Shown here piece by piece: positions 11,255 through 21,429 of a DNA stretch of 64,000 bases; the first letter of the stretch is position 1; every line of letters starts with the position of its first letter. The notes under the pieces are model-generated. The model was not told the DNA's origin, searched no databases, and saw only the letters and a program-made list of their open reading frames with translations. The DNA lies in assembly GCA_029339505.1 (NCBI GenBank), contig JAQISU010000155.1, forward strand, positions 14,957,501 through 15,021,500. The letters run 5' to 3'. The stretch comes from Unio delphinus. Lineage: Eukaryota; Mollusca; Bivalvia; Unionida; Unionidae. The position numbers and the translations under genes are program-made.

Positions 11255-11479
11255 GAAAGAAAGAGATTGTGCGTCTATCTGTGTGTGCTCTTTATTGTTC
11301 CACGAGAAAGATGCCTTATGTCAAAACTTAGGAAAACTTCCTTTTTTAATTTTCTCGGGCCCTATTAATACCCATACATATAAAATATATATACTAGGAG
11401 AAAGATTAATATATTTCAATTTAAATAATTTTTAATTCGCCCCCTACTAAGATTAGATCCTGAACGTGCGATTGCCTTG
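10373..11479. other. No gene recognised; spacer
   Basis: AT-rich sequence with a compound microsatellite at 11,153-11,254. Short frames here carry no motifs. Confidence 0.5.
11153..11254. repeat. (GT)n(GA)n(CAGA)n compound microsatellite
   Basis: GT run to 11,205, GA run to about 11,230, then six CAGA units. Confidence 0.95.
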
Positions 11480-11630
11480 CCCGTATAAATGGTGGAGGAA
11501 GAAGTCAAGAAAACCCCGGAAAGAACCACCGACCCACTCGAAGCTACTGGGAAGCTTTCTCACATACCCACATTGACCGAACCCGAGACTCGAACCACCG
11601 CGGGTAGAGGTGAAAGCTGCTTAAGCTAAC
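11480..11630 (-). mobile_element. tRNA-derived SINE, partial (family 1)
   Basis: Matches the middle of the family-1 SINE seen complete at 17,749 and 31,885: GGTGGAGGAAGAA, the AAGCTACTGGGAAGC core and a B-box-like GAGACTCGAACCACC. The (GTT)n end and the A-box end are missing. Confidence 0.7.
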
Positions 11631-11857
11631 GTAACATGATACAAAATAATAACAGACATATCATTTTAGAAAATCCCCATTCGTATAAAACACCCATGCG
11701 CAAATAGTTCTGGTGAAATGATCGAAAGACGATAGTCAAATGATCAATTTTGTCCAAAGAACAGAGGGCGCACCTGCATTGCAAGTGGAGATTACAGCCA
11801 AGAGTACAAAATATTTCCAAATGTCACATGAAGTAGAAGTTGACTAATGCTATCATC

Positions 11858-12180
11858 AGGGTCGGATTTAGAAATGGCGAGGCCCCAAGCTTTGAGAAGC
11901 TGTAGTGGTCCTATTTGATAAGTGTTAACAGAGAATAAGGCTGTGTAACAATTGAACATGGCACTGTTTTGCTACTTATTACTATAATGATTACTATATA
12001 AAATATGTATTTTTTTACAAAATACATTGCATAGATAATAGTGAACATTTTATGCAAAATTCATGGGTAAAAGTATTACTTAAATCTAAATAATAATAAA
12101 ACTGTATAAAAAAATTAAAAGTTATGAAATTCTGAGAGGCCCCTTTAGACTGTGAGGCCTTAAGCTGTAGCTTGTTCAGC
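11858..12180. mobile_element. Probable degenerate hAT-type short element
   Basis: The left end CAGGGTCGGATTTAG is a typical hAT terminal sequence. The interior has the GAGGCCCCAAGC / GAGGCCTTAAGCTG pair expected near both ends, and the right end CCTACATCCGA resembles a decayed inverted copy. I cannot find an 8-bp target duplication. Confidence 0.4.
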
Positions 12181-12472
12181 ATATGCCTACATCCGAGTAG
12201 ATATGCTTTAATATTCCTCACACTAACACTAACTCGAACCCGGCTTTGCGAGCCACGGCACCCATCGCGTCGCGTGCATTCACCAGCCTTGTTAGCCACG
12301 ACACCATTTCCTTACTGCATGCATCAACCTCAGCGAGTTACGACACTCATTGTCTGGCCTTCCATCTACCAATCCTCGCATCACGCATCCTCGTTAGGAT
12401 CCAGTGATAGCACTTTCTTCTCTGCCTAGTGTAAATTTGTACTGTGTGCATTATCTTTACCACAGGAGTAAG

Positions 12473-12522
12473 ATGTTTTATTAATAAAGTACGGCGAAAT
12501 TCCTGAAAACATGAAATCGCCT
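12473..12522. repeat. 50-bp direct repeat, copy 1
   Basis: GTTTTATTAATAAAGTACGG begins a 50-bp stretch that recurs at 13,413-13,462 with about nine differences; both end in ACATGAAATC(G/A)CCTTA. The two copies flank the minisatellite and end just before the virus-like element. Confidence 0.6.
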
Positions 12523-12582
12523 TATCAATTATATAAATGAACATAAAAGAGCGCAACGGCGGCCACAACCCGTAGGATGATC

Positions 12583-12830
12583 TGGAGCAATGGTAGGGTG
12601 AACTGGAGCAATTGTAGGTTGAGCTTGGAGAGATCGTAGGGTGAAGTGGAGCAATCGTAGGGTGAGCTTGGAGCGATCGTGGGGTGAACTTGAGCAATCG
12701 TAAGGTAAGCTTGGAGCGATCGTAAGGTGAGCTTGGAGCAATCGTAGGGTGAAGTGGAGCAATCGTAGGGTGAGCATGGAGCGATCGTAGGGTGAACTGG
12801 AACAATCGTACGGTGAGTTTAGAGCGATCG
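12583..12830. repeat. Minisatellite with about 20-22-bp units
   Basis: About 12 units of the form GGAGC(A/G)ATCGTAGGGTGA(A/G)(C/G)T in loosely alternating variants. Open frames across it are repeat artefacts. The 12,830-13,520 stretch beyond holds a CA/CG-rich run at 13,081-13,125 and no gene. Confidence 0.9.
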
Positions 12831-13412
12831 TATGATTATTCTGTTTTGAAGTTAGGGTAGACTATACATTTATCTTGTTATTGTTTTGTATTCTTATATT
12901 TGAATCAGTTCTAGTATTACTATTGAGCTTACATTTCTTGACTAACATGCGATCCAGTCGATGTATGTTCTATGGAGACTTTTATTTGTTTACAATATTC
13001 ATAATTTTTATATTACATAAAGATAAGATTACAAGGTTATAAAAGATCAAATGTCTCTGCATTTCTTGCACTCTTAGAAACACACACACACACACAGACA
13101 CGCACGCACACACGCGCGCGCAAACAATTTTCTATGTTTCGTTACTTATCTAAGGTAGTAGGTACCGTAACATAAATGAAGCCATACAAAATAATATTGT
13201 ATTTTCAACTCAATAATTAATAATTAAGTTTTTACGATTGGACTGATCGATATGAATGAGAAGGGAAAAATGTTAGATGAAATACATGTAATGTCCATAG
13301 TACGGTTTAATGCATTTAAAATTTACGTCATTCTATCGTGTTAACACTTATCTGTAAAGTATCAGAACCATAACTAAAGGCAGTACAGTTGTTTCCGCCG
13401 GAACCTGACGTT

Positions 13413-13462
13413 TTATCAGTAAAGTATGGCGAAATTTGTAATAACATGAAATCACCTTAATA
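13413..13462. repeat. 50-bp direct repeat, copy 2
   Basis: Partner of 12,473-12,522. It lies about 60 bases before the first frame of the decayed element, so it could mark an element edge; this is inference. Confidence 0.6.
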
Positions 13463-13522
13463 TTTCCCAATGGCAACCAAAACAACGGACCTGGTTTCCC
13501 TACTGTTTGATATCTTTATGAT

Positions 13523-13896
13523 ATGGCCATAAATACACAGCTCAATAATACAATAACAGGAAATGCAAATGAACGTTTGAAAGAATTAGCTGGTGGGATG
13601 TCAGTGACAAATATATCAGCTGCCGAGAGAGAAAAACTATACCGGCAAGATTGAGAGTGGGGAGTGGTCGTGCTCAACGTAGTTTTAAACAACAAATAAT
13701 ATCAAAAGATATGTTCAGTGGTGTATCTGATCCCACATTTGACATGGACTCTCCAGTAAGCAAAGATGAATCTGTTTCCATTTGTCAGTATTATTCCTAC
13801 TTGATGCCCTTGATTGCATCGAGCTACAATGGCGGATGCAAGAATATATTTACTGTCCGAGGAGGCATTTCGTTGAGATCAGAGGGAAACATTTGA
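13523..13896 (+). pseudogene. Frameshifted ORF, first frame of the decayed virus-like element
   Basis: An ATG at 13,523 opens a 43-codon frame ending at 13,652-13,654. The reading continues in an overlapping frame from 13,651 to 13,896 (81 codons), which suggests one frameshift. The first part has NERLKELAGGMSV and AAEREKLYRQD; the second has SKDMFSGVSDPTFDMDSP. Composition is that of real protein rather than low complexity. I do not recognise a family. Its position ahead of the other plus-strand frames suggests it was part of the same element. Confidence 0.35.
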
Positions 13897-13985
13897 TAAC
13901 AGATGATACAGTATAAGCAGCTGGAGATCGAGTTGGTTTTGTTAACATGGTGCCATGGCGTTATTTAACAGTGTCATAGACATAA

Positions 13986-14390
13986 TTGATGTTAAAAACA
14001 ATATTGAATCATGTCTCGCAAAAGCTGACGTTACTACGACGATTCTGGATCTCGCAAGATATTCCTGTGATTTTTTCTTGGTATGCTGATCCATCAATGA
14101 TGTTCGCGAAGGGTAACATTTATCAGCCTGAGAACTGTAACGAGACAATAAAAACACCTGGAACTGAAGTGGCATCGATAAATGAAATTTTTAACCAGGG
14201 ATTTGCAGCACATCGATCGATGTTATACAGGAAAGAAACATTTTTATGTGCGAGATCACAATCACACATCATTGTATTTTACAGTAATGATAGAAAAGTG
14301 ATCTTTAGAGCTAAACACTTGTTCAAAAAGCCACAGAGAATTATGCAATCTGGCACCCAGCTGGGTTTGATGATGGTAATGTCAGGCTGA
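13986..14390 (+). pseudogene. Structural-like ORF fragment A of the decayed element
   Basis: Open frame of 134 codons with GNIYQPENCNETI, PGTEVASINEIFNQGF and YSNDRKVIFRAKH. There are stops on both sides, and neighbouring frames continue protein-like sequence, so it is a fragment of a longer frame. The pattern resembles uncharacterised capsid-like proteins of invertebrate virus-like elements, but this is an impression from reading with no search behind it. No signal peptide or membrane segment is visible. Confidence 0.35.
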
Positions 14391-14637
14391 CATCATCACT
14401 TGTTGAAGAATATCGGCAGTTTTCTTTCATAGACAGCGGTGCCTAATCAACATTGTCGTGATCGACGATGATCGTATACAGAACTGAAGTAATATTGCTT
14501 GTTTATTCACATGCAGATATCAGCAACGCAGGGATTTTAGCACCACAACATATACTCATATCGTTTCAGGAAATCGCCAAAGTAACTTCCCATACGCGAA
14601 ACCCAATGGTGTTTGACACGCTCGGGGTTAGTAAATA

Positions 14638-14988
14638 ATGAGAATAAATGGACCTCAAGAACTATCCGAAGAACTATTGCCTGATATTGAGAATAATCGT
14701 GTATCACGTGAATATCATCGGTTGATGACATTTAAGGGGCTTGTTCAGAATGTTCATTCTGCTTGGCAGATATCGGCGCGATTTTATCCGATCTTTTATT
14801 TTTCACTGGAACACATGGATTTGGTCAAACAATCTGTCGTAGCCATTCATTTGCGGTCTCGTTTAGCACGACTACCAGCTGGTAGTTATAGAGCAATAAC
14901 TGTTATATTATCAGACAAAACAATACTGCTTGAAGGCGTTGGTGGTCGAATGAGAATAGTTGATGCACACCTGGAAATAAATATTTAG
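14638..14988 (+). pseudogene. Structural-like ORF fragment B (candidate capsid-like)
   Basis: ATG at 14,638, 116 codons. Contains NNRVSREYHRL, QNVHSAWQISARFYPIFYF and a beta-rich tail with LPAGSYRAITVILSDK. The upstream sequence (14,540-14,635) reads protein-like in a neighbouring frame with NPMVFDTLGVSK, so this is probably the second half of a protein broken by a frameshift. Weak overall resemblance to putative major capsid proteins of Polinton/adintovirus-like elements; low certainty. It could be any beta-rich protein of the element. Confidence 0.35.
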
Positions 14989-15711
14989 ATCGCTTACGAT
15001 TAGCAATTTAAGCAGTCATAATAGTGAATAGAATGTCATATCAAAAACTCCATGTCACCCTGACACCTTGTCACCTCGAACAATAAGCAATCTGCGTCAG
15101 TAAAGAATTGTGAAACAAAACTATCGCTGTACTCAACTGCTTTGCAAGGCCTATGTGTGATTGTCAGCCCAGACATTTTAATGACCCCAACAAATCAATG
15201 GCTGGCGTAAGAATTTATCTATCTGCGAGTGCGATCAACGATATGGCAAGGATTGGTGACAAGTTCCTACTTCTTGCAGCTATACCAGCGTTAATTTAAG
15301 CTGCAGAGCCGGAAATTGATCTGCATCCCGTGTCTTTGGATCAGCTGCGGTTATAGATTGACAAAAGAAACGGGGCTAGGTCTAAAGACCTCAATAAAAA
15401 CGACGCAATCTAAGATTACCATGAACACGGTACGGTCGATCAGTTCACCATGCACAATTTTGATTTACTTGATGCTGCTATGCATCAAAACATTTAGAGA
15501 AGATTATTTACCGGAACAACTAAATAGTGCTAAAGCCTGTTGATCTCGATGAAAGTTAATTAAGGTCCTGGTACTCACTGGGTTGCTTCCACTACTGATC
15601 GTTTTAAACAGGTTAATAATTAATAATGGTATATATTTAAAGAAGAAGTCTTTCTGATAGACGCAAGGGCACCGGTCAGCATATGCAGTAAAAGATGAGC
15701 TTGCTGATTTT

Positions 15712-16473
15712 ATGAGTCTCACCAGAGGATCGGGTTTAGGTTGCTGTTTTTTAGGATCAGCATGGATGACTAAAGACGAGCATGATCAAGTGGATCGATA
15801 CTATCGTTCATGCTTCAGGTGTCGCAAATATGACATCGTGGTATTTACTGATGGCAGAAGAATAACAAACTTCAGACGTATCAATCGCAGAGATCAGAAT
15901 CTCATGATCAATAAATGTGTTGCTTAAACCGGCGATACAATGACCGGTGATCTCAACATGAACGTAAATGTAATTGTTATTCTGAGATGATCAGCATCAG
16001 ACGATAGCGCTGTAAAGACAAATTGAAGATTGCAATACGAAGATAAGTACCTCCTTAACGAAAACGAGTGATAAATAAACCACGATACGATCTGAGTCTG
16101 ATATTCATGTAGATATGTTCACACATTTTCTGAGAAATCTTCAGAGACTTGCTATCTTATTTAACAATATACCTGCGACTTGGCGAACGTGTTGCTAAAA
16201 TGGGCGTTACAATGATCGGTGAACTCAACATAAACAGAAATACAATTCTTCTTATTCTAAAAGAACCAACATCAGGCGAAGAAATACTTGGACGACAGTG
16301 ACGCCGTGATAAGTACCGCCTTAGCGACATTCACTAATAAATTAACCACGTTGCAAACTGAGAATAGAGTTAAAATAGTAGAGTACATGACAACTCGCAG
16401 AAACCTTCAGAGAAACCTTCAAGTCGCCTATACGTTCTTTGGATACCCAATGGTGGTCAACGTTTACAAGTGA
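15712..16473 (+). pseudogene. Tail-fibre-like protein remnant with GDTMTG motifs
   Basis: A frame of 71 codons (15,712-15,927) ends with TDGRRITNF, and straight after its stop the same frame reads TGDTMTGDLNMN (about 15,928-15,965). A second, more decayed copy reads GVTMIGELNINRN at about 16,204-16,245. It is followed by LKEPTSGEE and a frame from 16,288 to 16,473. The GDTMTGDLxM pattern is a hallmark of phage tail-fibre/short-tail-fibre proteins and also appears in proteins of large mobile elements in invertebrates. Several stops and shifts make this a clear remnant. It sits between the structural-like frames and the polymerase remnant on the same strand. Confidence 0.5.
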
Positions 16474-17330
16474 TTCTGATTCTGTGATCTAGCTCACACG
16501 TCAATAAAAATGAAAAAAAAATATTCGCAGGAATCGCTGATAAATCAGAAAGATTGGCGCTGGTGTAATGTATGAGGCTCCTATCATCAACGCGGTATAA
16601 ACGGTGGGATCTACATTTACAATGTGGTCAAATTTTAAATAACGCCATCAAATATACCGCTGAGGTCCTAAAGGCAAAATGACTCTCAATGTTTGGTTCT
16701 GGGAAATGTAGGATGGTTACTACATATACATGGATTCATTCAACCAATAAATTTTCTGGAACCGTGTCAAACTTAATAAATAAAACTTCCCAGGAAAAAA
16801 TCGATACTACATAAGGAAATATAATATTATATGTGGTGGTGTGTTGGTTTTATCCGAAACACATCAGTTGATTGCGTAATACAATTACAATGTCAACGAA
16901 TCTCTCAAAATACTACAGATGGAACCAAACATGTATGTGGCAGGCATCGCGTCAACAACACGCCGCTGACGACCACAATTATATCAGCGACATCACCATA
17001 GCCGGAATTCGACATCGAAAAGCGCGCCCAACGGAAGAACTTTAGACTCCCAGTGGTACAATTACAAGTTTATTAACATTTGATGGATTATCCGTTTACA
17101 ATTCACTTTTATTAACGTATCTGAATAACGACGACGGAACATGCACACAGATGCCAGACTGGAACGTCGTGGGAATTGCAATAGGATCATAAAAAATCGA
17201 ACAAATCAATGATGAATCAAATCTATCAAAGAAAAAGAATCAAAGATCGCTTTCACAGTACAAGAGCCAACACTGAGTGACGTCATTGAAATAACAGCGG
17301 CGCAATCCGGGCATTCCCATTACGCCATTG

Positions 17331-17331
<1 letters not shown>

Positions 17332-17413
<82 letters not shown>
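17332..17413. repeat. (AT)n microsatellite
   Basis: About 40 AT units, interrupting the decayed element. Confidence 0.95.
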
Positions 17414-17415
<2 letters not shown>

Positions 17416-17748
17416 GACCATCATCCAACACATCATGGTTTATTTACCATATTACTGTTTCAGCGCTCTGAATGTTATGTCCCCGCATGGAACAGAAAGC
17501 TCAGACATACCTCTAAAACACACAAACGGAATTTAAAGCATGATTTAGCCCCTATACATTCCCTCCTTACGCCTACAGAATGATATCCACAATAATTCTA
17601 ATAACATGGTTTTCCACCTGGAAGTTTTTATTCAAACATCAACCACCATCAACTGTTTCTTGTGCTCTATATAATAATCTAGGATGGTCTTAGTTTCATA
17701 AAATATTTTACTTAAATTATATAATGAGCAGGCGGAGTATCGCAAAGT

Positions 17749-17999
17749 TGTTGTTTTAGGGTTTACCGCCATTTTTTAAGCGCACGATATAGGCTATACA
17801 TGGCGGCCAGTATTATTGGTGGAGGAAGAACCCGAGGAAAACCCCCGGAAAGAATCACCGACCCACGAGAAGCTACTGGCAAGCTTTCTCACATAACTAC
17901 ATTAGCCGAATCTTAGACTCGAACCCACGCAGACAGAGTGAGACGGCAGTGATCCGTAACGGAGAACGCTTTAGACCACTCGGCCACTCGGGGCCCCCT
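17749..17999 (-). mobile_element. Complete tRNA-derived SINE (family 1) with 11-bp TSD
   Basis: Read on the minus strand it starts with GGGGGCCCCGAGTGGCCGAG and carries the RNA polymerase III A box TGGCCGAGTGGTC and B box GGTTCGAGTCT, as in Leu/Ser-type tRNA. It ends in a (AAC)n tail, seen as GTTGTTG on plus. The duplicated target TATCGCAAAGT lies at 17,738-17,748 and 18,000-18,010, exact over 11 bp. It sits inside the decayed virus-like element and is therefore younger than it. Confidence 0.9.
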
Positions 18000-18151
18000 T
18001 ATCGCAAAGTAATTAGGGGATAAATAGTTTCAGCTAATATGGTAATATGGTTCAGTTTCCAAAAATTAAACGTTGTCTAGGATAACTTGAAAACCAGATT
18101 AACTTAGGAGAGACATTCATACAGAGACAGACAAGCAGAGGAAAAAAAAAA

Positions 18152-18200
<49 letters not shown>
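18152..18200. repeat. (GA)n microsatellite
   Basis: GA dinucleotide run after a short A run. Confidence 0.95.
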
Positions 18201-18204
<4 letters not shown>

Positions 18205-18379
18205 AAGATTAGCAGTGATTAGATTAGCAAACGCTAACATAAGATTTTAATCTGACAGAGTAACCGGTGGGAACAAAACGCCCACGGCGACACCTCATCG
18301 CTATACTATATGATTTACAATAACATTATTATGTCAGAATGCCTAAACAAGAGTTTAGGCTCGATGGTGCAGCACATAT

Positions 18380-18613
18380 TTGGTCAACGTTCCGGATAAA
18401 CGTTTCATCACTGCTACAATGACTGACCAACGAGAACAGGCGAACATTGATTGTCTGCTGGGTGAGCAAAAGTATTTACTTGGAATGAAATATATACTAG
18501 AACGTGACTATCAGGATGGCCTAAAATGTGTTATACAGCACAAACTCGAACCCGTTCCGGAATTACATAGACGGTGTGCTGTCATCGCAAAAAATCTAAA
18601 CATGGGATGCTGA
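18380..18613 (+). pseudogene. Unidentified ORF fragment in the decayed element
   Basis: Open from about 18,380; first ATG at 18,419. It contains DCLLGEQKYLLGMKYILERDYQDGL in shorter overlapping pieces and is followed by stops. A further protein-like frame runs 18,767-19,141. Neither has a motif that I can name. Their place directly before the polymerase remnant makes them possible N-terminal parts of that protein. Confidence 0.3.
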
Positions 18614-19218
18614 CTGGCTTTAACTTGCCATATTATATCATTTGACTACGGTTGTTTATCCATTAAATAAGCCTAATAGTAATGCTCTTCAACTAATGGG
18701 AACTATCATATCCAATTATGTAGCTCAAAGGGTAAAAAAAAAACATTAAGTACTTGCAACGAGAAAATGGACAAACACATCAACGAACAGAAGAAAAACG
18801 AATGGGCCAATTGTGTTGGAGATAATGGGGCTAAAATAGAAGAAATCGCCACGATGAAAGAAACATTAAAATTTCTGATATTAGTAACACATTTCTGCCT
18901 AGAAAAATTGGAAAATGTATTTTCGGATTTCATAACAATAATATTTTTGAGGAAACTTTTAATATTAGTAAAAACGCTTCAGATTCCGTCTGGCTGTTTC
19001 ATAGCGATCCAGGATCCAACGGATCCTAATCGGAATCCAATGAAGGATCCATCAGAGCCTCGTTTGATCAATTCGATCCACTGTCGGGCAAACCTTATTG
19101 CTTTTAGTCTCTTCATGCGCAGACGAAACAGTCAGCTCTAAAATACGCGGATGACACAAATGTCGTACATAATCTGCTGTACAATTGTTTTACAATCTCT
19201 GCAGTTGCTCAGGCTTGA

Positions 19219-20067
19219 CGACAATACAATTCACGGCACCCAATTACAAGAGACTTTCCTGAGCACATACAGCGTTCTTGTATTGAATTAAGACATGGAG
19301 CTCTCATAAAAGCCAAATATAACCCCGATGATGTAATTTCTGTTGATAAGGTAGCTTGGTGCCAAGATTGTTTTCTTGGAGCGGTTGAATACGAGTTTCG
19401 TAATGCAACACAGGAAATGACCAGATTTGCAATAAACGATCATCTTTGTCGATGGATTCCAATCTAGATTAAATTGATCTGACTGGATTTGCCGAGACTG
19501 AATCATTTGCTTTTCTAAACGGTATTCATCCGGTTATTCCTGCCTGGTTTGGTCGTCATTTTAATAAATCTGATCATACAGACTGCTATGCAAACGTAAA
19601 TGAGTATAGGTTCTGAAAGTATTATTCTGATTCAAGCTCGATGCGGGGTTAATGACATCGCAGACATTGAGTGATACAATAAGTTCGTATAAGCCACAAA
19701 ACAAAGTGCTACCAACCCCAGAAATCAACGTTGCAAAAGATATGAGCAGAACATTATTGGTAAATTTACATATAGAACTTCGTCTGATAACAAGCGCCGT
19801 TGCATATGATTAATTATGGGCGGAGCATAACTTGATTGCAAAATAACAGATACAGCAAAAAAGGGGTATTAAGAACCAGGGAGTGTGCAAATCTGCCAGA
19901 TGAAACTGTAGTTAGTTGGTACTAGTATCAGCGGCTATGAAGTGGCTTCACCACAGTTTACTCTTTTGAGGGCCTCATTGCTTGCATATGCGTCAATAAA
20001 CCTATCATTAATAATCAACCGATTTCCAAATGACACCATTAGAGTTGCCAAAGATTCATATATATAG
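19219..20067 (+). pseudogene. Family-B DNA polymerase remnant
   Basis: Several broken frames read as one decayed polymerase. At 19,219-19,467, ELRHGALIKAKYNPDDVISVD resembles, in shorter pieces, the segment leading to a polymerase-B 'D..(S/C)(L/Y)YP' site, which is degraded here. At 19,482-19,617, GIHPVIPAWFGRHF. At 19,933-20,067, LLRASLLAYASINL followed by RFPNDTIRV and AKDSYI, where the catalytic motif C (normally a DTDS or TDS triad) has become KDS. The arrangement fits protein-primed/organellar-and-viral type B polymerases of mobile elements. It is inactive: stops at 19,465 and 20,065, at least two frameshifts and a damaged motif C. The helicase remnant follows within about 60 bases on the same strand. 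Confidence 0.5.
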
Positions 20068-20128
20068 TTAAATCAAATATAGATATTTTAAATAATTTTT
20101 CGATGCTACATACTGACTACATCGCTCC

Positions 20129-20760
20129 ATGGGGTCATTGGAGAATAAAAATAAAAAATACGTACTTAATTATTCTGAATTATCAGAGATTGTTATGTTG
20201 GCGACCTGCAGTGCAATCTGCCGTTATCATAGCGTTCAACAGCACATTCCGTTGATGATCGATCCTGTTTTACGACGGATTATCTCAATGGTCCTGGTGG
20301 AGCTGGTAAAAACAACAATTAGTTCAAAATTGTTTATGGAGAACCCTGGTTTCCCCGCCGACATGGTAGTGTAAATCCCAAATCACCAACTTGTTAGTTA
20401 GATGAAACGGAGGGGTATTAAGTCTCATACTTATCACAGTTTCTGTCGATGGCGCGGCGATGCTTGGACTTTTGAGCAAATGCGTTTGAAGCATATTCCT
20501 AACATCATCATTTGGGATTAAATGTGTACAATGTCTGAAGACACGTTAAAATGTTTCTTGATTGACAATCGACAAAATCGAGGGCGATTATCGTGTGCGG
20601 AGATCAAGGACAACTTATTCCACTTGCAGGAGAATCGTCACACAGCTGACGAAAATTATATCAATTATTACTAGAAAACGTTCAAGGACCTAATGGCCAA
20701 AGATTAATCTTTAAAAAATATAAAGGTGTTATTAGATTTAAACCAGATATGTTTCAATAT
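20129..20760 (+). pseudogene. SF1 (Pif1-like) helicase remnant
   Basis: Walker A NGPGGAGK lies at 20,287-20,310 in one frame. Downstream, an open stretch 20,401-20,520 holds TYHSFCRW (motif Ia region), RLKHIPN and Walker B IIIWD, immediately followed by TAA where the acidic partner is expected. Motif III reads VCGDQGQLIPLAG (about 20,590-20,630). Three motifs in the right order and spacing (about 240 bp I-to-II, 80 bp II-to-III) are strong evidence for a superfamily-1 helicase. The stops and frame changes show that it is dead. A Pif1-like helicase next to a type-B polymerase is a replication cassette of self-replicating elements or viruses. A Helitron is less likely because no Rep/HUH motif is seen. 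Confidence 0.65.
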
Positions 20761-21429
20761 AAGATAATAAGCAGTGTAATTCCAAAACTGGATTCGCTAC
20801 CACATCCATGCGGGTGGTACTTGTGTATTTTCTGAAAGTATTTGTAATTGTTCAAGGACAATCCACGCTGAGGACCCGCCGTGGAGATCTTTCCACGCTG
20901 GCAAATTTTATGTGCGCTCCAGAGATGATCAGTTGCTTTTCGTTTGCCACCTTCAAGTTCACCACGTTCATATGAATGTCTGAATGTTACGTTGCTTTCC
21001 ATAATACATTTCGCTAGCGTGTCACGCAGCTTATCCTGGATGTGCTTCTTTGAGATGGGATTCATAGAAATTCCATTCTTGACCTAGTTCATTAACGCAG
21101 CATTTACGCGCGGTAGTCTTGCAATACATTTACGACATCACGTTTCTGTAACATTTCTGAGCATGTTGATATCAATTCATTCGATCAGCATGTGTTTAAT
21201 CAAATCGTTCATCGACTTCCTGATGTCCACGTCTGATTTGGACATTATGTTGGTGCATCAACGATGCTACTGTAAACTGTACACCTGCACCGGTGAGTGC
21301 TGTGGACACCAGGTCCAAGGGTCTTCATTCAATGTCTACGCCGGTGGAAGTTACTTCGCCTTCGGTTGGTAACGTACTGTCAGCCAAGTTGAAGAACGTG
21401 GAGCAAGGAGGACGCAACTCTGACGCAGC
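20761..21429. other. No gene recognised; junction between element remnants
   Basis: Protein-like short frames on both strands, one on the minus strand at 20,754-21,065, but no motif. This is probably mixed fossil sequence from the virus-like element and the gypsy element. Confidence 0.4.

Noticed and set aside
12347..12805. Long minus-strand frames with histidine/proline repeats
   Set aside because: They follow the 20-22-bp minisatellite. Two overlapping frames are both open, which is a sign of repeat composition and not coding.
17900..17999. tRNA gene on the minus strand
   Set aside because: It has A and B boxes, but it is the tRNA-related head of a SINE with a target duplication, and five related copies occur in the window.
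20287..20630. Helitron
   Set aside because: The helicase motifs could fit a Helitron, but no HUH/Rep motif is seen, no CTRR hairpin end was found, and a type-B polymerase remnant lies just upstream.
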